A stretch of DNA of 64,000 nt, taken from NCBI GenBank assembly GCA_017858055.1, contig JAFMCA010000004.1:1-64000 (forward strand), read 5' to 3'. A program made the position numbers and the translations under genes. Positions 28,798 through 36,236 of the stretch are shown one piece after another (position 1 is the stretch's first letter; each line of letters begins with the position of its first letter). The DNA is from Flavobacteriaceae bacterium (GTDB lineage Bacteria; Bacteroidota; Bacteroidia; Flavobacteriales; Flavobacteriaceae). The notes beneath the pieces are model-generated. The model was given only the letters and a program-made list of their open reading frames with translations, did no database searches and had not been told where the DNA came from.

Positions 28798-29103
28798 TTA
28801 GTCGGAATTCACCTGATCTTGTAAAAGGCTGATCAAAGTGTTAGCATCTTGCACACCACTTTGACGCCAGATCATTTCACTGAATTTATAGATCATAAAC
28901 GTAGGTAAAACTCGTACACGAAGAGCTTCCGATAATTTATGGTTTTTATCGATATCGATTTTGATTACTTTTCCCTTATCTCCCAGTGCTGCAGCAACAT
29001 CCTTGAGTGTGCTTTGCATGTTGAAGAGATCATCCTCCTCTTGGCGATAAAACGCTAAAAGAATGGGGGTTTTTTCATCTAATAATTCACCAAATTTAGA
29101 CAT
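28798..29103 (-). CDS. Thioredoxin-fold protein lacking the CXXC motif
   Basis: This 101-residue cytoplasmic protein has the thioredoxin pattern: beta strand ILLAFYR, KVIKIDIDKN and the cis-proline segment VRVLPTFM (Pro67). Where WCGPC is expected (about residues 19-25) it has YRQEEDD and no cysteine at all. It therefore cannot do thiol-disulfide exchange and may be a binding or chaperone protein. A TACATTTG -7 element on its strand (29124-29131) lies 20 bases upstream of the ATG. The gene ends two bases from the DUF2723 gene. Confidence 0.8.
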   Translation of the reverse strand: MSKFGELLDEKTPILLAFYRQEEDDLFNMQSTLKDVAAALGDKGKVIKIDIDKNHKLSEALRVRVLPTFMIYKFSEMIWRQSGVQDANTLISLLQDQVNSD

Positions 29104-29142
29104 AGCTAGTTCGAATTATGAAACAAATGTAAAAGATTTTGT

Positions 29143-30369
29143 TTAAACTACGCCTTTTGACTTTTTTAATGTAATCACACTAATTTCAGGCCACATCCCT
29201 ACTCTTCCTGGATAGGCAAGATATCCAAACCCTCGATTAACATTCAAGCGCTGTTTTGCATCACCATAAATTCCAGCCCATTGTTTGTATCTCCATTTTA
29301 CTGGGCTCCATTTTATCCAGCCTGGAATTTCGATTCCAAACTGCATTCCGTGAGTATGTCCACTTAATGTTAAATGAATGTTGAAAGGGTGCGGTAAAAC
29401 TTTAGCTTCCCAATGGGAAGGGTCGTGAGAAAGCAGGATTTTAAAGTCTTGAGCTGCCACCTTATCCAAAGCTTTGTCGAGATCGCCTTCTTGTTTGAAT
29501 CCACTTCCCCAATTTTCAACTCCAACAAGCGCAACTCGCTGTCCATCTTTTTCAATAAAACGGGACTCATTCAACAATAAATCCCACCCCATATCTTTAT
29601 GGGCTTGATATAAATCCTTGATGTTTTGAGTTTTTTCTTCTGGACTATCCCAACGTGTATAATCCCCGTAATCGTGATTTCCTAAAATAGAATAGACTCC
29701 GTAGGGTGCTTTAATTTTGCCAAAATGAGGAATCCAAGGGAGTACTTCTTCGGTTTTGTTATTTACTAAATCTCCTGTAAATAAAACGACATCGCTCTGC
29801 TGTTGACTTATCAGGTCAATCCCATAATTGACTTGTTCAACATTATCGAAACTTCCACTGTGTATGTCCGAAATCTGAGTGAGGGTAAAACCATCAAATG
29901 CTTCGGGCAAATCATCGTATTCTAAGGTATATTTTAATACCTTAAAATTGTATTTCCCTTTGTACATCCCATACAAAAGGGAGACTAACGGTATTGCTGC
30001 GACACCAAGGGCTATCTGTGAAATAAAAATACGTCGTGAGGGTAAATAGCGAAGTTGTCCGGGTATTTTGGTGAAATAATTGTAAATCGTAAAAGGAATT
30101 CGAATAATATCCTCCGCAAGTAACGCGATGGAGAGCACGGCTTGAAATACAAAGAGAGCGATAAAGAAACCGATGGCATACATAAATTTCGGCTCCATGG
30201 TGGGTGTTCTTTCAAATACAAGAGTATGAAGAAGAAGGTTGCCAATGATCAGCAACACAACTAAAAAATAGATTCCCCAAACCCATTTATTAGAAGTAAC
30301 TGTCTTCAAGGCTTGAAAACCGTACCATTGGAAAAGTAGTAATAATGTGATTGTGACTAGCCACCTCAT
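29143..30369 (-). CDS. Membrane-anchored metallophosphoesterase (calcineurin-like)
   Basis: This 408-residue protein has an N-terminal membrane region of about 140 residues with four hydrophobic segments, then a calcineurin-like phosphoesterase domain. The metal-binding motifs appear in order: QISDIHSG, FTGDLVN, LGNHDYGDY, LLSHDP and LSGHTHGMQFG. This set of dinuclear metal ligands is complete, so an active hydrolase is likely, facing the periplasm or membrane surface. Relatives include YaeI-type phosphodiesterases and UDP-diacylglucosamine hydrolases; the substrate is unknown. TACCTTTG at 30391-30384 is a possible -7 element. Confidence 0.88.
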   Translation of the reverse strand: MRWLVTITLLLLFQWYGFQALKTVTSNKWVWGIYFLVVLLIIGNLLLHTLVFERTPTMEPKFMYAIGFFIALFVFQAVLSIALLAEDIIRIPFTIYNYFTKIPGQLRYLPSRRIFISQIALGVAAIPLVSLLYGMYKGKYNFKVLKYTLEYDDLPEAFDGFTLTQISDIHSGSFDNVEQVNYGIDLISQQQSDVVLFTGDLVNNKTEEVLPWIPHFGKIKAPYGVYSILGNHDYGDYTRWDSPEEKTQNIKDLYQAHKDMGWDLLLNESRFIEKDGQRVALVGVENWGSGFKQEGDLDKALDKVAAQDFKILLSHDPSHWEAKVLPHPFNIHLTLSGHTHGMQFGIEIPGWIKWSPVKWRYKQWAGIYGDAKQRLNVNRGFGYLAYPGRVGMWPEISVITLKKSKGVV

Positions 30370-30411
30370 CGTCTTTTTTTTTGCAAAGGTAGTCGGTTCA
30401 GAGGGAACTAA

Positions 30412-31740
30412 CTAATGATCATATCCTCCGATATCTTGAGCCATTCGGAGAGCCTTACCATCTGATAAACTTGCTACAAAACAACTGACATTCAGCAAAG
30501 TTTCATACAAATTACTCCCTTGCATGGGGATACCTTCTGGAACTAAGGAGAGTAAAAGTTTGTCGAAGGTGTGGGCATTTCCTTGCCATTTCTGAACGGC
30601 TGCATGGGTATAGTGTTCTAGCAAAATCGATAGGGCTCGATGACCGACAACTTCTTTTTGAATTACTTCTTTAGATTGATAGATATTTCGAACACTCAAG
30701 CTGATAATATCTTCTATTTGAGCTTTATACTGACTTTTATCTAATAAAGCCGCTTCAAAAGTCCCGGCTAAGATTGCCGATTCATTTTCTAAAAAAATCT
30801 TTACCGCATCTTGAATTAAACTGTTAATGGCTAAAGCTCGAAGATAACTTAAGCGCTGAGGTTTAAACTTTAATTGTGCATATTTCTTGGTATCTATTCG
30901 ATCTCGAACAAGATTAATTAAATATTCCAAAGCATATTCTTCTGAAATCCATCCAAGATTGATCCCGTCTTCAAAATCAATAATGGTATAGCAAATATCA
31001 TCCGCTGCTTCTACGAGATAAGCTAATGGATGACGAAAATAAGTCCCGTTATTTTCTAACGTAAGTTCCGTTGCTAAGTCCTTAAAAAAAGGAGCTTGAG
31101 CCTGAAAATAACCGTATTTTTTATCTGCTACATGCGAAGTGGGTTTAAGGGGTAAACTCGCTTTGGGGTATTTTACAAATGCCCCGAGTGTGGCATAACT
31201 CAAACGAAGTCCTCCTTCCGTACCGGGCATGGAATCCGTGAGTATTTTTAAGCCATTCGCATTCCCTTCAAAGTCACATAAATCTTGATACTCTAGGGAC
31301 GTTAGTTGGGATTTAAATTGAGCTCCTTTCCCTGCAGAAAAAAAATGCCCAATAGCTTTTTCTCCACTATGACCAAAAGGTGGATTCCCGATATCATGAG
31401 CTAAAGAGGCTGCTGCCGTTATTGCGCCGAAATCGTTAGGTTGATATCCAAGGCTGTGCTGTAAATGAGGGTGCTTGTCTACTATCGCTTTTCCTGCCAA
31501 TCGCCCTATGCTCCTTCCAACTACGGATACCTCTAAACTATGGGTAAGACGGGTGTGAACAAAATCGGTTTTAGAAAAAGGAATCACTTGCGTTTTATCT
31601 TGCAAACTTCGAAAAGGATTAGAAAATACAATCCGATCATAGTCTACCTCAAAGCCCAATCTCAAGTTATCCTGTTCTACTCTTAGGCGTTTATTTGTGT
31701 CGCCGAAACGTTTTAAAGACAATAATGATTCCCACTTCAT
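30412..31740 (-). CDS. dgt: Deoxyguanosinetriphosphate triphosphohydrolase (dGTPase)
   Basis: This 442-residue HD-superfamily enzyme hydrolyses dGTP to deoxyguanosine and triphosphate. The N-terminus has the dGTPase signature DYDRIVFSNPFRSLQDKTQV followed by RLTHSLEVS (His67). The HD pair is at His115-Asp116 in SLAHDIGNPPFGHSGE. Length and the later YLVEAADDICYTIIDFEDG motif match the family. Its activity links it to the ribonucleotide reductase genes further along, although they are not cotranscribed. Confidence 0.93.
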   Translation of the reverse strand: MKWESLLSLKRFGDTNKRLRVEQDNLRLGFEVDYDRIVFSNPFRSLQDKTQVIPFSKTDFVHTRLTHSLEVSVVGRSIGRLAGKAIVDKHPHLQHSLGYQPNDFGAITAAASLAHDIGNPPFGHSGEKAIGHFFSAGKGAQFKSQLTSLEYQDLCDFEGNANGLKILTDSMPGTEGGLRLSYATLGAFVKYPKASLPLKPTSHVADKKYGYFQAQAPFFKDLATELTLENNGTYFRHPLAYLVEAADDICYTIIDFEDGINLGWISEEYALEYLINLVRDRIDTKKYAQLKFKPQRLSYLRALAINSLIQDAVKIFLENESAILAGTFEAALLDKSQYKAQIEDIISLSVRNIYQSKEVIQKEVVGHRALSILLEHYTHAAVQKWQGNAHTFDKLLLSLVPEGIPMQGSNLYETLLNVSCFVASLSDGKALRMAQDIGGYDH

Positions 31741-31790
31741 AAAGAGTATGTTATGTAATAGTTATGAAAAATTACTTGGGATAATGTTTT

Positions 31791-31857
31791 GTTAAAAAAC
31801 CAAGCCAATGATTTAACCTTTAGCTAAACCCCCACCTTTCCATGCCCTATACATTTG
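31791..31857 (+). promoter_or_regulatory. Activator-type promoter region with TTAAC repeats upstream of the lipoprotein/TonB-receptor unit
   Basis: Three 6-base elements GTTAAA (31791), TTTAAC (31812) and GCTAAA (31823) are spaced 21 and 11 bases apart. A perfect -7 element TACATTTG lies at 31850-31857, and there is no TTTG box at the normal distance. The repeats end about where the upstream box should be, which is the layout of an activator-dependent promoter. The same 0/21/32 spacing occurs before the porin gene. Confidence 0.6.
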
Positions 31858-31895
31858 CAACAAATCTAATTCATCTAATTAAAACTTAAAACAAA

Positions 31896-33227
31896 ATGAC
31901 AAAATTTAAATTTATTCCCCTAATTGCAAGTTTCGCATTTTTTTCTTCTTGTTCTGAAGAAGAACCCATTATTGAATATGTCACCATTACTGAAACTGTT
32001 GTGGAAACCGTGGTAGAAACACAAACAGTTAAAGTGGAAACTGGACTCTATTCCGATTCTACTTTAGAAGGTAAAATTACAGATGACCTTACATTAGATT
32101 CCTCTAAAATATGGCTACTTAAAGGTAGGGTTTCTGTAGTTGCTGGAGTTACTTTAACCATTCCTGCTGGAACCATTATTAAAGCTGCTTCTGGAACAGG
32201 ATCTGATGCTTCCACCTTAATCATAGCCCGTGGAGCGAAAATAGTTGCTAATGGTACATCAGCTGCTCCCATTGTTTTCACCTCAATTTCTGACAACATA
32301 GAAGTAGACGGAACCTATCCAACAAATGGACCGTCATTAAATGTTGACACCCGAGGTTTATGGGGTGGACTCATTGTTCTTGGGAACGCTCCTGCTTCAT
32401 TCTCTGGAGATGTTACTGAACTTCAAATTGAAGGAATTCCAACTTCAGACACTAGCGGACTTTATGGAGGAACAGATCCTTTGGATAGTTCCGGTTCTCT
32501 TCAATACCTCTCTATACGACATGGTGGTGCAGAGATTGGAGAAGGTAATGAAATCAACGGACTCACTTTAGGTGGAGTAGGTTCTGGAACCACAATAAAT
32601 CAGATTGAAGTAGTTGGAAATGTAGATGACGGAATCGAATTCTTTGGAGGAACAGTTAATGCTTCAAACTTGCTCGTCTGGGGACAAGGAGACGATGCCT
32701 TAGACATTGACCAGGGTTATGCTGGTACTATCGACGGGGCTTTAGTGATATTGACTGCGGCTTCAGATCACGGCTTTGAAATTGATGGCCCCGAAGGATC
32801 TGCCCCAGGACGCTTTGCAATAAAAAATGCTACCGTTATTGGAGCAACATTTAATTGTATCGCTGAGGGTGTAGATGGAGAAATGGCTGACTTTAGAAAA
32901 GGAGCGACTGGAGACCTTATAAATATTTTATTCAAAAATTTTGCAGGTGGGAAAGATGTAGAATTAGACGATACTGCTGATGCGAACTCCTATACTGCTG
33001 GAACACTAACCTTTACCAATATTGACATCCAATACCCTACAGATTCTGAAGGTGCTGTTTGTAGTGACGTTGAAAGTTTAGATAAAATTTTTGATGACAA
33101 AACAGAAACTACAGAAAGTTCTTTTGAAACCGATGCTTTAAACTTTGCAGAAATTGTCTCAACTCAACAACAAGGAAATGGAGTTGATGAAAGCATATTC
33201 TCCTGGACCTTTTACGCCAAAAACTAA
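31896..33227 (+). CDS. Surface lipoprotein with beta-helix-like repeats, partner of TonB-dependent receptor
   Basis: This 443-residue protein has a lipoprotein signal ending FFSSC (Cys19), followed by acidic residues that could act as a surface-export signal in this phylum. A Val/Thr/Glu-rich stalk with repeated ETVVETVV-type units follows. The rest is Gly/Asn/Asp-rich with the pattern IPAGTIIKA, GGLIVLGNA, GVGSGTTINQIEVVGN and GDDALDIDQGY, which suggests stacked beta-helix rungs. I know related proteins as uncharacterised partners of TonB receptors. The following gene is such a receptor, and both lie beside phosphate porin and transporter genes. The function is unknown; ligand capture at the surface is an inference. 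Confidence 0.72.
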   Translation: MTKFKFIPLIASFAFFSSCSEEEPIIEYVTITETVVETVVETQTVKVETGLYSDSTLEGKITDDLTLDSSKIWLLKGRVSVVAGVTLTIPAGTIIKAASGTGSDASTLIIARGAKIVANGTSAAPIVFTSISDNIEVDGTYPTNGPSLNVDTRGLWGGLIVLGNAPASFSGDVTELQIEGIPTSDTSGLYGGTDPLDSSGSLQYLSIRHGGAEIGEGNEINGLTLGGVGSGTTINQIEVVGNVDDGIEFFGGTVNASNLLVWGQGDDALDIDQGYAGTIDGALVILTAASDHGFEIDGPEGSAPGRFAIKNATVIGATFNCIAEGVDGEMADFRKGATGDLINILFKNFAGGKDVELDDTADANSYTAGTLTFTNIDIQYPTDSEGAVCSDVESLDKIFDDKTETTESSFETDALNFAEIVSTQQQGNGVDESIFSWTFYAKN

Positions 33228-33276
33228 GTCTACCGAAAAGAATTATTTATTCCATTTTTAAATTTCATTTAACAAG

Positions 33277-33302
33277 AATTGCTCGAACTATTTCGGGCAA
33301 TT
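33277..33302 (+). terminator. Intergenic hairpin between lipoprotein and receptor genes
   Basis: AATTGCTCGAA and TTCGGGCAATT can form an 11-pair stem (one G-U) around a four-base loop, followed by TTGTTGTTTA. It could be a weak terminator or a processing site that sets different levels of the two proteins. Confidence 0.5.
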
Positions 33303-33328
33303 GTTGTTTAACTCCTTAAACCCTTCTA

Positions 33329-36166
33329 ATGAAAAACAACTTCTATTTCCAAATCATTCTCCCTTTAATTGTTTCTACTTTTTCTTTTGGTCAAGCCGGA
33401 ATTACTGGAACGGTAATCGATGGAGATTTTAATGAACCCCTACCCTTTGCAAATATTTTAATTCAAGAAACAGGGGATGGTGTGACTTCAGATTTCGATG
33501 GGAAATACACTTTTGAACTGGCAGCGGGAACCTATACCCTTCAATTTTCTTTTGTTGGTTATGAGACAAAAATAATTACAGGAATCCTTGTATCTGGTGA
33601 TGAATATACCCTCACTGATGTTGTTTTAAATTCTGCTTCTGAAGGTTTGGAGGAAGTGATTGTTACCGTGGAAGCGCTACGTAATACGGAATCCTCTGTT
33701 TTGAATATTCAACGAAAATCTGCAAGTCTTTTAGACGGAATCTCAGCGGAAGCTTTTAAAAAAATTGGGGCAAATGATATTGCTGCTGCTGTAAAAAGTG
33801 TCCCAGGAGTTTCTGTACAAGGTGGAAAATATGTTTATGTCAGAGGTTTAGGTGACCGGTACTCCAAATCCATTTTGAATGGGGTGGATATCCCAGGACT
33901 TGATCCTGACCGTAATACAATTCAAATGGACCTTTTTCCTACCAATATGCTTTCCAATGTTTTGGTAATTAAATCCGCTAGAGCTGATTTACCAGCTGAT
34001 TTTACAGGAGGAGTTATTGATATTGTGACTAAGGATTTTCCCACGAAAGAGGAGTTTGCTGTATCCATCAGCACTGCCTATAATCCAGACATGCATTTTA
34101 ATAAAAACTACTTGAACTATACAGGAGGTGCTACCGATTTTTTAGGATTTGATGACGGCTCAAGAAAAAACACCATTGCCAATACCTTTTTGGGGAATAC
34201 CTTCGACCCCAGATTAAACCCCTCGGAAACGGGCTTAAGTGTTATCAATCGAATCAGTAATCAATTCGATCCACAAATGGCACCAAAACAAGCAAACAGT
34301 GGGATGAATTATGGTTTGGGGATTAGCTATGGAAATCAATATAATTTTGAAAATGGACATCAATTTGGGGTATTGGGATCTCTATCTTATAAAAACGAAC
34401 AATCCCTCTATGAAAACACACAGGATAATATCTACAATTACAATCCCATAAAAACCGAATTTGCATTTGAAGAAAATAGAATACAAACCGGAACTATAGG
34501 AGGGCAAAATGTAATTGCTAGTGGACTGTTGGGATTGACCTACAAAACTTTAAATTCCAAAATAAAATTGAACGGCTTACATATTCAAAACGGTGAAAGT
34601 ACCGCCGGGAGTTTTAGACAACTTACTCGTTTTTCTGACTTTATCGATTTCAATAAATTCAATTTGGAGTATAACGAACGTAGTATTTCAAACGCTATGC
34701 TTTCTGGTCTCCACTCTTTTGAAGATTCAAACTTAAAATTGGAGTGGACCTTGTCTGGAACTCTGGCAAAGGTGCACGATAAAGATGTACGAAACACCAC
34801 CTTTCAGGATGAGGAAGGAATTTTTAGTTTTCAAGAAAACACAGAGCCCAAAAGAATATGGAGAACACTGGATGAATACAATTTGGTGAGTAAAGTCGAT
34901 TTTACGAAACGATATGAATTTTTAAAATCCAATGCGGTTCTAAAATTTGGTACCTACGGTTCATATAAGGAACGTGATTTTTCAATTGCACAGTATTCTG
35001 TAAGTTCCAATTACACTTCAGAAAATGATTGGAATAATTACAATGGAGATCCAAACCAACTTTTTAATCCCAACTTTCTTATCGGCCCAAACAATCTCAA
35101 AGGAACCTATATTAATCCACAAACTACCCTAAGACAAGATGCAAATGTATTCAATGCCAAACAGCAGAATTTTGCGGCTTATGTTTCTAATGAATTCAAT
35201 TTTACTGAAAAATTAAAATCTATTCTGGGATTTCGCTTTGAAAAGTATCAGGTGTTTTACACTGGGAAAAACAGTCAGTTAGGACAAGTATTCAACAATC
35301 AAAATATCATAAATAAAAACAATATATTTCCTTCAGCGAATTTTATTTACAGCTTGAATGAAAATCGGAATATCCGTCTTGCGTATTCGTTGACCACGGC
35401 AAGACCGAGTTTTAAAGAGGCTTCAATTGCCGAAATTTACGACCCCCTGTCCAACTTATTTTTTATCGGAAACATTAATATCCGTCCCACCTATATCGAT
35501 AATTTTGATCTCCGCTATGAAGCCTTTGGTGAAAATGCACAACTGTTTGCCCTAAGTGCCTTTTACAAAAACCTTACTGATCCCATTGAAATTGGTTTTG
35601 TTGCGGCATCTACCTCCAACTACAAGCCCCTCAATCTTGAACAAGCGAAAGTCTTTGGCTTAGAACTGGAGTTGAGAAAAGACCTCAGCACTTGGTTCGC
35701 AAATTTAACCCATTGGAATCTCAATATAAACGGATCTTATATTCTTTCAGATGAAAAATACAGTGAGGATGAATTGAAATTGAGACAACTTGGCCTGAGA
35801 GAAGGACAAACCTTGGGAGATTCAAGACCTTTACAGGGACAATCCCCATATTTAGTTAACGCTGGTTTGGAATACAACAACCAAGAAAAAAGTGTTCAGG
35901 GAGGTCTCTACTATAACGTTCAAGGAAAAACACTTCAAGTTGTTGGGGATGGCTTTTATCCTGATGTCTTTACTATGCCTTTTCACAGCCTTAATCTGAA
36001 TTTGACTAAGCAACTAGACCGCGGGCAAAAATTAACCTTAAAAATCACTAACCTATTAAACGATACTCAAGAAAGCCTGTTTATAGGAGCCGAAAATGAA
36101 AGTCAAGTATTTAGCTACAGGTTTTTGGGAAGAACCTTAAGTCTGGGGTACTCTGTAGCATTTTAA
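33329..36166 (+). CDS. TonB-dependent outer-membrane receptor
   Basis: This 945-residue receptor has a signal peptide (cleavage after FSFGQ) and a carboxypeptidase-regulatory-like beta-sandwich at about residues 24-110 (GITGTVIDGDFNEPLPFANI, FDGKYTF). A plug domain follows (about 120-230, with VPGVSVQGGKYVYVRGLGDRY), then a 22-strand barrel ending in an aromatic-rich C-terminus (RTLSLGYSVAF). It is not paired with a SusD-like protein; its partner is the upstream beta-helix lipoprotein. The convergent downstream genes encode a phosphate transporter and a porin, and the operon shares an operator pattern with them, so phosphate or an organophosphate is a reasonable substrate guess. Confidence 0.85.
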   Translation: MKNNFYFQIILPLIVSTFSFGQAGITGTVIDGDFNEPLPFANILIQETGDGVTSDFDGKYTFELAAGTYTLQFSFVGYETKIITGILVSGDEYTLTDVVLNSASEGLEEVIVTVEALRNTESSVLNIQRKSASLLDGISAEAFKKIGANDIAAAVKSVPGVSVQGGKYVYVRGLGDRYSKSILNGVDIPGLDPDRNTIQMDLFPTNMLSNVLVIKSARADLPADFTGGVIDIVTKDFPTKEEFAVSISTAYNPDMHFNKNYLNYTGGATDFLGFDDGSRKNTIANTFLGNTFDPRLNPSETGLSVINRISNQFDPQMAPKQANSGMNYGLGISYGNQYNFENGHQFGVLGSLSYKNEQSLYENTQDNIYNYNPIKTEFAFEENRIQTGTIGGQNVIASGLLGLTYKTLNSKIKLNGLHIQNGESTAGSFRQLTRFSDFIDFNKFNLEYNERSISNAMLSGLHSFEDSNLKLEWTLSGTLAKVHDKDVRNTTFQDEEGIFSFQENTEPKRIWRTLDEYNLVSKVDFTKRYEFLKSNAVLKFGTYGSYKERDFSIAQYSVSSNYTSENDWNNYNGDPNQLFNPNFLIGPNNLKGTYINPQTTLRQDANVFNAKQQNFAAYVSNEFNFTEKLKSILGFRFEKYQVFYTGKNSQLGQVFNNQNIINKNNIFPSANFIYSLNENRNIRLAYSLTTARPSFKEASIAEIYDPLSNLFFIGNINIRPTYIDNFDLRYEAFGENAQLFALSAFYKNLTDPIEIGFVAASTSNYKPLNLEQAKVFGLELELRKDLSTWFANLTHWNLNINGSYILSDEKYSEDELKLRQLGLREGQTLGDSRPLQGQSPYLVNAGLEYNNQEKSVQGGLYYNVQGKTLQVVGDGFYPDVFTMPFHSLNLNLTKQLDRGQKLTLKITNLLNDTQESLFIGAENESQVFSYRFLGRTLSLGYSVAF

Positions 36167-36195
36167 CAACCGGAAACGCCCCCTTCCAAACAGTA

Positions 36196-36236
36196 AAGTT
36201 ATAAGAAATAATCCTAAGGATTATTTCTTATAACTT
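36196..36236. terminator. Perfect 20-bp inverted repeat spanning the pit stop codon
   Basis: Arms of 20 bases (36196-36215 and 36217-36236) are exactly complementary around a single A at 36216. The right arm contains the last codons and stop of the Pit-DUF47 gene. It lies between convergent genes and would form a very stable hairpin in both transcripts, though neither side has a strong T run. Confidence 0.65.
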
